A stretch of 64,000 nt of DNA, from assembly GCA_963705515.1 (NCBI GenBank), contig CAVPJV010000008.1, positions 744,001 through 808,000 on the forward strand, in the 5' to 3' direction. Below the pieces are notes generated by a model, which ran no database searches, was not told the DNA's origin, and was given only the letters and a program-made list of their open reading frames with translations. Positions 49,249 to 59,229 of the stretch are shown here, in pieces; within the stretch, counting starts at the first letter, position 1; the number at the start of each line of letters is the position of its first letter. This stretch comes from Gaiellasilicea sp963705515 (lineage in GTDB: Bacteria; Actinomycetota; Thermoleophilia; Gaiellales; Gaiellaceae). A program made the position numbers and the translations under genes.

Positions 49249-50136
49249 GTGCTCGCGACGATCTCGACCGCGCTCGCGCTGCTCGTGACGGGCTCGGCCG
49301 AGGCGGAGGTCGCGGCGATGACGCCGCGCGAGAAGGCGGAGGCGGTGGTCGTGGCCGGGATGCCCGCGCCCGAGAGCTTCGGCGGCGTGCTCGTCCGCCA
49401 GTGGAACGCCGACGCCGCGCGTCCGCCCGGTTCGATCGTCTTCGCCGACCAGGAGGGAGGCGCGGTGAGGACGTTCGGCACGCTCCCGCCCTCGCGCGCC
49501 GCATCCGAGTACCGGAGCGCGGCCGAGGCGTTCCGTGCCGGCCGCGAGACGGCGGCCGGGCTCCGGCGGGTGGGCGTGCACGCGACCTTCGCGCCGGTGC
49601 TCGACCTCGCCGACGGTCCGCTCGGCTCGCGCCAGTTCGCGAAGCCGGAGTACGGGGTCGCGTTCGCGCGCGGGCTCGGCGCCGCTGCCTGTCCGAAGCA
49701 CTTCCCGGGGCTCGGCTCGACGCCGGAGTCGACCGACGTCGCGCGCGTCCATGGCGTCCTTCGCAGCGAGGATCTGGCGCCGTTCCGGGCTGCGATCCGC
49801 GCCGGTGTGCCGTGCGTGATGGTCGGTCACGCGATCTACCCGCGACTCGGGCCGCGCCGTGCGTCGTTCGAGCCGAAGACGTACGAGCTGCTGCGACGGC
49901 TCGGCTTCCGCGGCGTCGCGATCACGGACTCGATCGGCGTCCTCGGCAGCCCCTACGCGCCGTTCTGGGCGCGGCTCGCGCTTCGGGCGGGCGCAGACCT
50001 CGTGCTGACGACGAGTGCGCGGGACGCGAGCCGGATCGTCGACGCGCTCGTGCCGCTCGCGCGCGCCGGCGAGCTCGACGTGAAGCTCGTGCGGATCAGC
50101 CGGTATCGGAGCTCGGTGGCGGCACCGACACCGTGA
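49249..50136 (+). CDS. Glycoside hydrolase family 3-like protein (NagZ-type)
   Basis: The 295-residue product shows the GH3 pattern of beta-N-acetylhexosaminidases: FADQEGGAVRTFGTLP, a KHFPG loop in AAACPKHFPGLGSTPESTD, VMVGHAIYPRL and FRGVAITDSIGVLG, in which the Asp is the likely nucleophile. A hydrophobic start (VLATISTALALLVTGSAEA) suggests export. NagZ enzymes recycle peptidoglycan, and the next gene is a cell-wall amidase. Its end overlaps the amidase end by 41 bases. Confidence 0.8.
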   Translation: MLATISTALALLVTGSAEAEVAAMTPREKAEAVVVAGMPAPESFGGVLVRQWNADAARPPGSIVFADQEGGAVRTFGTLPPSRAASEYRSAAEAFRAGRETAAGLRRVGVHATFAPVLDLADGPLGSRQFAKPEYGVAFARGLGAAACPKHFPGLGSTPESTDVARVHGVLRSEDLAPFRAAIRAGVPCVMVGHAIYPRLGPRRASFEPKTYELLRRLGFRGVAITDSIGVLGSPYAPFWARLALRAGADLVLTTSARDASRIVDALVPLARAGELDVKLVRISRYRSSVAAPTP

Positions 50137-51530
50137 CCGTCGCCTCGACGGCCTTGCCGTTCGCGCCGACGGCGCGCGCCGTCAGCCTGTGCTCACCCGG
50201 CTGCTCGGCGTCTGTGTTCAGGCCGAGCGTGTAGGGCGCGGCGACGTCGCTGCCGCGCAGGACGCCGTCGACGAGGAACTCGACCCGCTGCGCGCGCCCG
50301 CGCACGTCGACGCGCCAGACGACGAGGCCGGTCAGCTCCTGACCCTCGGCGACGTTCATGCCGGTGACCGCGACCGGCACCGGCTTTGGCTTCGGCCGTG
50401 GGGTCGGCTTCGGCGGCGCCTGCACCACCACCGGGATCCGCCGGGTGGCGACTCGGCCGTCGATCGAGGTCGCGACCACGGCGAGCACGTGCTTGCCTGG
50501 CTTCGCCCGCTTCGCGCCCCACGAGAAGAGGAAGGGCGGTCGACGGTCGATCGAGCGCCGCTTGCCGTCGACCTTGAAGACCATCTTCGCAGCCTTCTGG
50601 CCCCACGGCCGCACACGCAGCCGGATCCTGCTCGGCGCCGGCATCCACGGCCGCGCGCCCGCGCTCGTGAGGGCGAAGGTCTTGTTGTCGACGACGACGC
50701 GAGCCCCCTCGACGTCATAGCGACCGGGGCCGGCGATCCCGTGCACCTGCAGCTTGTAGCCGCGGTTCGCGAGCCTCGCCGTGTTGAGCGGGTACGCGAA
50801 CGGACGGCGCCGGTCGACGTGGACGACGTGCCCAGTCGACGATGAACTCGACCCGGCCGATATCCGGTGAGGCCTTTGCGCGCCAGGAGACGATGCCGCG
50901 CAACGGGCCTTCGGGCAGGAGCGGCTTGACGCTCAGGCGCACGACACCGGCGTAGGTGCGGACGAGGCGGAGGTACCGAGCCCAGTTCCAGTGCGGGCCG
51001 GGGTCGGTGTGGTGGGCGGAGCCGCCGCGGCCGCCGCGGCCGTCCGGCACGTCGGCGTGTCCGATCAGGTGCTTCCGGTCGATCGGCATCAGCGCCCGCC
51101 GCGCGATCCAGGCGGCGAGTCTCGCGGACGCCTGATACTGCGCGTCGGTGAAGCCGTCCGGGCCGTAGGTGAACCCCTCGTGCTCGATCCCGACCGACTG
51201 CTCGTTCGTGCCCCAGTGCCCGGCGTGCCAGGCGATGTCGGAGAGGTGGACGAGCTGGATGATCCTGCCGCTGCGCGCGACGACGTAGTGCGACGATGCG
51301 TGCGCGCGCGGGCTCTTCAGCCACCGCACCGAGCCCCAGAAGGCGCCCTCCGTGACGTGGATGACGATCCTGTCGAGCGACTCGGGGCTTCGGTGAGCCT
51401 TGGTGAAGTTCCCCTCGCCCTTCAGCCAGACGACCGGCGGACGCGCACCCGAAGCTGCGTCCGCGACCGGGACGACGAGACACGGGATCGCGACCGCCGC
51501 GGCCAGGACACAGACCCTCCGGAGACCCAT
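50096..51530 (-). CDS. Secreted N-acetylmuramoyl-L-alanine amidase (Ami_2) with Ig-like repeats, frameshifted
   Basis: From ATG 51530: a signal peptide, then an amidase_2 domain (residues 35-190) with zinc ligands H58 (IVIHVTEGAF), H158 (IGHADVPDG) and D176 (HTDPGPHWNW). Three Ig-like domains follow (SWRAKASPDIGRVEFIVD, WGQKAAKMVFKVDGKR, VDVRGRAQRVEFLVDG). Near 50832 the sequence changes frame: after VEFIVDW the family-like text HVVHVDRRRPFAYP continues in another frame to the end at 50096. One extra base (ggg for gg) explains it. The enzyme cleaves the amide between muramic acid and the peptide stem outside the cell. Confidence 0.85.
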
Positions 51531-51562
51531 CGAGGGCCCAGCGTAGCCCGGCCCGAGCGGGG

Positions 51563-51591
51563 TTGCGGCGCATTTACATTGCTCCTACACT
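51563..51591 (+). promoter_or_regulatory. Promoter of the acyl-CoA dehydrogenase gene
   Basis: TTGCGG (51563-51568) and TACACT (51586-51591) are 17 bases apart. Transcription would begin near 51598, inside the inverted repeat at 51593-51608, so a bound repressor would block the start. Confidence 0.55.
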
Positions 51592-51592
51592 G

Positions 51593-51608
51593 TTGACTGA
51601 CTAGTCAA
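51593..51608. promoter_or_regulatory. Candidate TetR operator before the acyl-CoA dehydrogenase gene
   Basis: ttgactgactagtcaa is a perfect inverted repeat (TTGACT, four-base spacer, AGTCAA) typical of TetR-type operators. It is closely related to ttgactgagcgttcaa at the TetR gene itself (45096-45111). Confidence 0.65.
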
Positions 51609-51631
51609 TCGACACTGGGACGGAGTTGAGC

Positions 51632-52810
<1,179 letters not shown>

Positions 52811-52826
52811 GCGGACGCGCGAGGAC

Positions 52827-52908
52827 GACTTAGTTGCTGTCAGCAACTAAGTCGGCTTGAGCCGCTGCGGCAGCGCCCTCAGCAGACTTAGTTGCTGTCA
52901 GCAACAAG
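52827..52908. repeat. Paired palindromes, locus 2
   Basis: gacttagttgctg-t-cagcaactaagtc (52827-52853) is a perfect palindrome with 13 bp arms. A second copy with two mismatches follows at 52885-52908, centre to centre 58 bp. The TAA stop of the minus-strand glycosylase-like gene (52888-52890) lies inside the second palindrome. The pair separates two convergent genes. Confidence 0.88.
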
Positions 52909-54078
52909 GTCGCGGCTACGACGCGAGCGGCGTTGAAAGGGCGGTAGGAAGCCGGGCGAGAAACGGACGTCGCCGACCCAGGCCGCCAGCCGTGCCGCCT
53001 CTGCCTCGATCGCGGCGACCGCGTCGGCGTCGACGTCCTCGAGCAGGCCGAGCACGATCTCGCCGTCACGGCGCTGCGACCAGCCGCCGACGACGCGGCC
53101 GTCCCACCAGACGGTCGGCCCCGCGTTGCCGTTCGCGTCGAACAGGGTTGAGCCGTGCGGGCCGAGGTACCAGTCGCGCTCCTTCCAGCCCATCGTCGTC
53201 GGGTCGAGCGTCGGCAGCAGCGCGGCCGCCGGCTCGCGCCGCGGCGTCGGCTCGAGGTCGCCGTCGAGCACGTAGCCGGCCGCGCCGCCGAGATCGACCT
53301 CCGTGTGTCGCACCGCGGCGAGCGCGGCGCGCGTCTCCCGCAGAGTCCAACCGGTCCACCAGCGGATGTCGGTCTCGGTCGCAGGGCCGAAGGCGGCAAG
53401 CCAGCCGCGGAGCAGCTCGACCTGCGCCGCCGCGACCTCCAGCTCCTCGATCGGCCCGCCGAGCCAGTCCTCGGTCGTCACCCAGCGGAACTGCGGGCTG
53501 ATCCACGTCCCGCGCGGCCGGCCCCGCACGAGGCGACCCTCCATCGCCAGCTGCGGCAGCACGCGCGCGCCGGCGCTCTGCTCGACCACCCACTTGCCGG
53601 AGCCGAAGCGGAGCTTCTTCGCCAGCAGCGGCACGTCCGTGGTCACCTCTGTCGTCATCGCCTCGCCGCGCGCGGCGACCGCGGCGACGGCCGCGTTACC
53701 CGCGCGCGTGATCCACGAGCTCGGACGCGTCGAGACGCCGCTGTCGCGGACGAAGCCCTCGAGCCGCTTCCGCTGCGTCGCCGCGACGGCCCGTGTCGCG
53801 GCAGCGAACACGACCGGGACGAGCTCGCGCGGGACGGCCCAGAGCGTGCGGCGCATCGCGAGCATGCGCACGATGCTCCGCTCGTCGTACAGCGCGCGCT
53901 CGACGTCCTCCGGCGCGACGCCGTCGCTGCGCGCCCGGATCGAGAGGAAGACGCTGACCGCGTCGGTCGCGTGCAGGCACACGAGCGAGCGGGCGACGGT
54001 GAGCGGATCGGCCGCGCGCCCAGCCGGCGCGAGCCGGTGGCGGCCGACGAGGCGCGCGCGTCGTTCCTCTTCACCCAT
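52888..54078 (-). CDS. Winged-helix DNA-binding protein (AlkZ/YcaQ-like, HTH_42)
   Basis: The 396-residue product belongs to the HTH_42 family: LARSLVCLHATDAVSVFLSIRARS, MRRTLWAVPRELVPVVFAAATR, RWVTTEDWLGG and TMGWKERDWYLGPH with DGRVVGGWSQRRDGEIV. Members such as AlkZ and YcaQ are DNA glycosylases that remove cross-links or alkylated bases; others may be regulators. Its C-terminal residues come from the palindromic repeat. ATG 54078 is 28 bases from the divergent SDR gene. Confidence 0.85.
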   Translation of the reverse strand: MGEEERRARLVGRHRLAPAGRAADPLTVARSLVCLHATDAVSVFLSIRARSDGVAPEDVERALYDERSIVRMLAMRRTLWAVPRELVPVVFAAATRAVAATQRKRLEGFVRDSGVSTRPSSWITRAGNAAVAAVAARGEAMTTEVTTDVPLLAKKLRFGSGKWVVEQSAGARVLPQLAMEGRLVRGRPRGTWISPQFRWVTTEDWLGGPIEELEVAAAQVELLRGWLAAFGPATETDIRWWTGWTLRETRAALAAVRHTEVDLGGAAGYVLDGDLEPTPRREPAAALLPTLDPTTMGWKERDWYLGPHGSTLFDANGNAGPTVWWDGRVVGGWSQRRDGEIVLGLLEDVDADAVAAIEAEAARLAAWVGDVRFSPGFLPPFQRRSRRSRDLVADSN

Positions 54079-54105
54079 TCGGTGCACGGGACGTAGGATC
54101 GCACC

Positions 54106-54942
54106 ATGGCGATCGAGATCGATCTGTCCGGCCGCGTCGCGCTCGTCACCGGCGGCTCTCGCGGGCTCGGGCGCGCGGACGCGCTTGCGCTGGCACGAGC
54201 CGGGGCGGACGTCGTCATCGCCGACATCCAGGTCGAGTCGGACGAGTCGACCGAGACGGCCGAGTCGTACGGCGTCCTCGCCCAGGTCGCGAAGGCGCAG
54301 GGAATCGTCTTCACGGAGGCGACGGCGAAGGAGATCCAGGCGCTCGGCCGCCGCTCGGCCGCGATCAAATGCGACGTCACCGACCGCGAGCAGGTGAAGG
54401 AGACGGTCGACCGTGTCGTCGAGGAGTTCGGCTCGGTCGACATCCTGATCAACAACGCCGGCACGCTCGACCACGTCGGCCAGTTCCACGACCAGAACCC
54501 GGACCTGTGGGAGCGCGACCTCCGCGTCAACCTGACCGGCGGCTTCAACTGCGCCCAGGCCGTCTGGCCGCACATGAAGGAGCGCGAGTGGGGCCGGATC
54601 ATCAACATGGCCTCGGTCGCGGGCACGCTCGGCGGCTTCGGCCAGGCGAGCTACTCGACGACGAAGGCCGGCATCCTCGGCCTGACCCGGACGCTCGCGA
54701 TGGAGGGCGGCCGCCACGGGATCACCTGCAACGCGATCGTGCCGGGGATCATCGGCACCGAGGCCTTCCACTTCGCCAACCCGGCGATGAACGAGCGGAT
54801 TGCGAACCGGACCGTCTTCAAGCGCCCCGGCGAGCCCGAGGACATCGCCAACGCGATCTGCTTCCTCTGCTCCGACCTCGCCAACTACATCACCGGTGTC
54901 TCCCTCCAGGTGAGCGGTGGCGTCGAGCTCTTCGTCTTCTAG
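54106..54942 (+). CDS. Short-chain dehydrogenase/reductase (SDR)
   Basis: The 278-residue product has the classic SDR motifs: TGGSRGLG for cofactor, NNAG, the catalytic Ser in NMASVAG and YSTTK as Tyr-x-x-x-Lys, and GIIGTEAFHFANP after the active site. The long insert between the first and second helix (residues 44-80) is typical of mycofactocin-dependent or actinobacterial forms. It probably oxidises a hydroxyacyl or alcohol substrate. It overlaps the next acyl-CoA dehydrogenase gene by 26 bases, so both act in one pathway. Confidence 0.9.
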   Translation: MAIEIDLSGRVALVTGGSRGLGRADALALARAGADVVIADIQVESDESTETAESYGVLAQVAKAQGIVFTEATAKEIQALGRRSAAIKCDVTDREQVKETVDRVVEEFGSVDILINNAGTLDHVGQFHDQNPDLWERDLRVNLTGGFNCAQAVWPHMKEREWGRIINMASVAGTLGGFGQASYSTTKAGILGLTRTLAMEGGRHGITCNAIVPGIIGTEAFHFANPAMNERIANRTVFKRPGEPEDIANAICFLCSDLANYITGVSLQVSGGVELFVF

Positions 54943-56080
54943 CGTCGCGCCCGGGATCGGCTTCGAGCTCTCGGCGGAGCAGCGGGAGCTGCGCGATCTG
55001 GCGCACGACTTCGCCGAGCGCGAGCTGCGCCCGATCGCACGGGAGTGGGACGAGCGCGAGGACTGCCCGCCCGAGCTGCTCGCGAAGGCGGCGGCGCTCG
55101 GGCTGACCTCGCACGCGATCCCGGCCGAGTACGGCGGCGGCGGCGTTTCGGCGGTGACGTCGAGCCTGATCGCGGAGGAGCTCTCGTGGGGCTGCGCCGG
55201 CCTCGCAGCGCCGATCGGGGCGACGATGTTCCCGGTGCGGCCGTTGCTCCGCTCGGGCACGGAGGAGCAGAAGCAGCGCTGGCTGCCGCGGCTCGCCTCG
55301 GAGGAAGGCTGCCTTGCCGCGATCGCGTTCACCGAGCCGGGCGCCGGGTCCGACGTCGCCGGCATCCAGGCCACCGCCCGCCGGGACGGCGCCGAGTACG
55401 TCCTCGACGGCGAGAAGTGCTACGTCACGAACGGCGGCATCGCCGAGCTGACGATCGTCTTCGCGAAGCTCGACGGCGCGATCACCGCCTTCCTGGTCGA
55501 GGCGGGCGACGCCGGCGTGTCGGCGGGGCGGAAGGAGCCGAAGCTCGGCCTCCGCTCGTCGTACACCGGCTCGATCCTCTTCGACGAGGCGCGGCTTCCG
55601 GCCGGCCGGCTGCTCGGCGAGGAGGGTGAGGGGTTCGCGATCGCGATGGACTTCTTCATGCACTCGCGCCCGCAGGTGGCCGCATCCGCGCTCGGAATCG
55701 CCCGGGCGGCGTTCGAGTACGCGACCGACTACGCGAACGAGCGGCGTGCGTTCGGCAAGCCGCTGATCGCGAAGCAGGGCGTCTCGTTCAAGCTCGCCGA
55801 CATGGCAATGCAGGTCGAGGCGTCGCGGCTGCTCGTCTGGCGTGCTGCGGCGGCGCTCGACGCCGGCGAGGACGCCGGCCTGCTCGGCTCGTACGCGAAG
55901 GGGTTCGCCGCCGACGTCGCGATGAGCGTCACCACCGACGCCGTGCAGGTGCTCGGCGGCGCCGGGATCATGCGCGACCACCCGGTCGAGAAGTGGATGC
56001 GGGACGCGAAGGTGCTCCAGATCGTCGAGGGCACGTCCGAGATCCAGCGGCACGTGATCACGCAGTACCTCCGCCGCTAG
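54917..56080 (+). CDS. Acyl-CoA dehydrogenase
   Basis: The 387-residue product has FELSAEQRELRDLAHDFAEREL, IAFTEPGAGSDVAGIQATA, CYVTNGGIAELTIVFAK and the catalytic Glu in LQIVEGTSEIQRHVITQYL. It is related to the dehydrogenase at 51632, but only at family level. GTG 54917 lies inside the end of the SDR gene, and a Ser-rich start (ASSSSSSSVAPG) is read there. A later start may be used, but none with a better binding site is seen. Confidence 0.9.
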   Translation: MASSSSSSSVAPGIGFELSAEQRELRDLAHDFAERELRPIAREWDEREDCPPELLAKAAALGLTSHAIPAEYGGGGVSAVTSSLIAEELSWGCAGLAAPIGATMFPVRPLLRSGTEEQKQRWLPRLASEEGCLAAIAFTEPGAGSDVAGIQATARRDGAEYVLDGEKCYVTNGGIAELTIVFAKLDGAITAFLVEAGDAGVSAGRKEPKLGLRSSYTGSILFDEARLPAGRLLGEEGEGFAIAMDFFMHSRPQVAASALGIARAAFEYATDYANERRAFGKPLIAKQGVSFKLADMAMQVEASRLLVWRAAAALDAGEDAGLLGSYAKGFAADVAMSVTTDAVQVLGGAGIMRDHPVEKWMRDAKVLQIVEGTSEIQRHVITQYLRR

Positions 56081-56145
56081 CTCCGCCAGAGCTTCACCAC
56101 TCCGTAACGGCTGACCTCCAGAGGCCTGGCTACACTGATCTGCTC

Positions 56146-58012
56146 GTGCGGGTCGATGCGACATCGGTCCCCGCCCGGGTGGGGGATCGCCCTGCGCGCT
56201 TGGTGGCGCGCTGGGTCATCGTCACCTTGGCTCTCCTCGCCGTCCTGACGGCGCTGATCGGCCTTGCCTTCGCCGGCTCGTCGGTGCGGATCGCCGACGG
56301 TGTGCAGATCGCCGGCGTCGACGTCGGCGGGCTGACGAAGAACGAGGCGCGGACGCTCCTCGAGCGCCGGTCCGAGGGGGTCGCCCGCGTTCCGATCGTC
56401 TTCACGGCGGGCGGCAAGGAATATCCGATCAAGGCGACGACGCTCGGCGTCGAGGCCGACTGGACGACGGCGATCGAGTCCGCCGCGCGCGAGGGCGAGG
56501 GCTTCGGACCCGTTCGAGGCTTCAAGCGGCTGCAGACGCGCTTCTTCGGATCCGAGATCGCGCCGCCGGTGCGGGTCTACGAGGCGGCGCTCGAGTTCAA
56601 GCTCGCAGGCCTCGCACGCGCGATCGATCAGCGCCATGTCGAGGCGAAGCTCGTTCGGCGCGGCCTCGCCGTCGAGGTCGTCCCCGGCCAATCCGGTCGG
56701 CGGCTCGCCCGCGCCATGGCCGAGGAGCAAATCGTCCGTGCCCTCGCGGGGCTCGACCGGGGCCGGCCGGTCGCGCTTCCCGTGCTGCTCGACCCGGTCG
56801 AGGTGACCGCGGCCGATCTCGCTCCCGCCGCCGCGCAGGCGCGAGTCGCGCTGTCAGCTCCTGTCCGGCTCGAGTACGAGGGAACGCGCTGGAAGCTGCC
56901 GCGCTGGCGGATTGCCGAGCTGCTCAGCCTGCCCGTCGACGGCGCGACAGACGTCGCGATCGCCGGCCCCGGTGCGGAGGCCTGGTTCGAGAAGCTGCGC
57001 AACACGGTCGAGCGCGCTCCCGTCGACGCGGCATTCGCGGTCAAGCCGGGTGGCATCGACATCGTCCCGGACAAGGACGGACTGAGCGTCGACGTCCCCG
57101 CGACGGCGAAGGCGCTCCTCGCTGCGGCGACGTCGGCGACCGCTCGGACTGCACCCCTGTCGGTCCGCACCGCCCCCGCCGAGCGCTCGACGGCGGATGC
57201 GCAGGCGATGGGGATCACCGGCGTCGTCGGCAGCTACTACACGACCTACGGCGGCATTCCCAGCCGCCTGCACAACGTCGCGCTCGTGGCGAAGCTGATC
57301 GACGGCGCGCTGGTCGCGCCCGGCAAGGACGTTCTCGTTCAACGGCACGACCGGCGAGCGCACGGCGGAGAAGGGGTTCGAGGAGGCGCCGGTGATCATC
57401 AACGGCGAGCTCCAGACCGGTCTCGGCGGCGGCATCTGCCAGGTCTCGACGACCGTGTTCAACGCGGTGTACGAGGCGGGCCTGCAGATCGACGAGCGCA
57501 CGAACCACGCGCTCTACATCTCGCACTACCCGCTCGGCCGCGACGCGACCGTCAACTATCCCGACCTCGACCTCAAGTTCACGAACGACACCGACCACTG
57601 GCTGCTGCTGCGGACGTTCGTCGGCTCCGGGTCGCTGACCGTCAACCTCTACGGGACGCCACAGAACCGGCGTGTGGAGACGACGGCGCAGCCGCTCCGG
57701 GTCGTCGGCGCTCCCACGATCAATCGCGTGCCCGATCCGACGCTCGAGAAGGGCACGTCCGAGGTCGACGAGTACGGCCAGCCGGCCCGCTCGACGAGCG
57801 TCAGCCGCAAGGTCTACGACGCGGACGGCGCCGTGCTGCACGAGGACACCTGGTACTCCTCCTACGACTCGGAGCCGAAGGTCGTCCGCGTCGGCACGAA
57901 GCCGAAGCCCAAGCCGAAGGCAAAGCCCAAGCCGACGAAGGCCGACACGGCGCTCCCCACGACGACCGACGTCCCTGACGCGCCGCCGGCGTCTACGCCG
58001 CCTCAGCCCTAG
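56146..58012 (+). CDS. VanW-family cell-surface protein, frameshifted
   Basis: From GTG 56146: a membrane anchor (LVARWVIVTLALLAVLTALIGLAF), two PG_binding_4 domains (about residues 45-290; VQIAGVDVGGLTKNEARTLL at the first), then a VanW domain. At about 57331 one extra G breaks the frame: GKD is followed by wrong sequence, while the next frame gives FSFNGTTGERTAEKGF and ELQTGLGGGICQVSTTVFNAVYEAGL, the VanW signature. The restored protein has about 621 residues and ends in a Lys/Pro-rich tail. VanW proteins act at the cell wall; the function is not known. Confidence 0.85.
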
Positions 58013-58406
58013 CGACCGCCTCGATGAACCACGGCGGCAGCCGGATCGGCCGGTGCGTGCTGCCGTCGACGATCGCGTGGGACGTCCACCCTTCCGCCAC
58101 CGTCTCGCCGTCCCGCTCGACCACGTACTCGTAGCGGAAGCGCGCACCGCGGAGGTCGACGCAGCGCGCCCAGATCCGCAGCCGGTCGTCGAAGCGCACG
58201 GCCGCGAGGTAGCGCACGTTCACCTCGGTCGTGAGCGCCTCGACGCCCTGCTCCTGGATCGCCCGGTAGCCGCCGGCGTGCTCGGCGAGGTAGCCGACGC
58301 GCGCGACCTCGAGCCAGACGACGAAGGAGGCGTGATGCGCGATCCCCTGGGCGTCCGTCTCCGCAAAGCGGACGACGACGTCGGTCGAGAAGTTGTAGCC
58401 CTCCAT
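57993..58406 (-). CDS. Acyl-CoA thioesterase (4HBT, hot-dog fold)
   Basis: The 137-residue product starts STDVVVRFAETDAQGIAHHASFVVWLEVARVGYL, with the conserved Asp-Gly-Ile-His pattern (here Asp-Ala-Gln-Gly-Ile-Ala-His) of 4-hydroxybenzoyl-CoA thioesterases, and has EVNVRYLAAVRFDDRL as the second strand set. It releases free acids from acyl-CoA. It overlaps the end of the VanW gene by 20 bases tail to tail. Confidence 0.9.
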   Translation of the reverse strand: MEGYNFSTDVVVRFAETDAQGIAHHASFVVWLEVARVGYLAEHAGGYRAIQEQGVEALTTEVNVRYLAAVRFDDRLRIWARCVDLRGARFRYEYVVERDGETVAEGWTSHAIVDGSTHRPIRLPPWFIEAVARAEAA

Positions 58407-58438
58407 CGGGAGGACTTTCGCAGCCGGGACGGATCTCC

Positions 58439-58609
58439 CTACGCTGCGGCTCGCCGCACGGTCCGCTCGTCGAGAACCGTGCGGCAGTCGGTGCAGACCT
58501 TCTGCTCGACCTCGTACGGGATCCCGGCGTGCTGGCGGAGCGCGTGTGCGATCACGGCCTTGTGCTCGTGCAGCTGGGCCGCTCGCTTGCTGATGTTGCT
58601 GGCTGCCAT
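58439..58609 (-). CDS. Small protein with CxxC motif, unknown function
   Basis: The 56-residue product (AASNISKRAAQLHEHKAVIAH, then YEVEQKVCTDCRTVLDERTVRRAAA) has one CTDC pair and an N-terminal charged helix. ATG 58609 is preceded by gtgaaaggtgag, a good binding site. The CTDC context resembles half of a zinc ribbon; a dimer or partner might supply the other ligands. It is 32 bases upstream of the thioesterase gene on the same strand. Confidence 0.7.
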   Translation of the reverse strand: MAASNISKRAAQLHEHKAVIAHALRQHAGIPYEVEQKVCTDCRTVLDERTVRRAAA

Positions 58610-58832
58610 CTCACCTTTCACGTTAGGCGCTGGTCGGCTGGAACAGGACTCGAAACGGTGAACAAGCTGCGTCGACCTGGTTACGGGCCGTCCGTGCGTT
58701 GCAGTGCTGGTGATACTCCTCACGTCGGCTGGTGTCGGCTGCTTCTCCTCCTTCAGACGTCGTCGGCGCGAAAAGGACAGCGCGTGCCGGCATGTCTGGT
58801 GCTGTCCGAGCCGGACGGGGTACGATCGCGCC

Positions 58833-59153
58833 ATGGCGAAAACAAGCACGACGGCAAAGACAAGCACGGCCAAGCAGCCCGACATCCTCGCCCGCTTCAC
58901 CGAGCTCGGCCACGAGGCGCTGAACAGGCTCACGGAGGTGCCCGGCGGCTCGAAGGTCGTCGACATGATGAACGAGTCGAAGGCGCGGCTCGACGAGATG
59001 CAGAAGAAGCTGCGGGGCCTCGACGCGCTCGAGAAGAGGGTGACGGCGCTCGAGAAGCGGCTGGCCGCGACGGCGAAGAAGCCGGCCGCAAGGAAGCCGG
59101 CCGCGCGCAAGCCGAAGCCGAAACCGGCGGCGCCGACGAACCCTCCCGCCTAG
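58833..59153 (+). CDS. Coiled-coil protein with Lys/Ala/Pro-rich tail
   Basis: The 106-residue product has a helical middle (DILARFTELGHEALNRLTEV and LDALEKRVTALEKRLAATA) and a basic tail of AARKP-type repeats resembling histone-like tails. A phasin-like or nucleoid-associated role is possible but unproven. A TACGAT box (58821-58826) ends six bases before the ATG, so the mRNA is probably leaderless. The TAG stop lies inside the perfect palindrome of locus 3. Confidence 0.75.
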   Translation: MAKTSTTAKTSTAKQPDILARFTELGHEALNRLTEVPGGSKVVDMMNESKARLDEMQKKLRGLDALEKRVTALEKRLAATAKKPAARKPAARKPKPKPAAPTNPPA

Positions 59154-59229
59154 TAACAGACTGTTACTAGGCGGCGCGCTCCTGCTCGGTTCGGCCCAGG
59201 TGCGCCCGACTTCGCAACAGACTGTTACG
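59146..59229. repeat. Paired palindromes, locus 3
   Basis: ccgcctagtaacag-a-ctgttactaggcgg (59146-59174) is a perfect palindrome with 14 bp arms. A shorter related one, cgcaacag-a-ctgttacg, is centred 61 bp further on (59221). The stop codons of both flanking convergent genes (TAG at 59151-59153, and TAA of the lipid kinase at 59225-59227) lie inside the palindromes. Confidence 0.9.

Noticed and set aside
58622..58665. A tRNA-like 3' end on the minus strand (T-loop ttcgagt and a final gacca)
   Set aside because: The T stem has mismatches, no matching 5' acceptor or anticodon arm is found upstream; probably chance or an old fragment.
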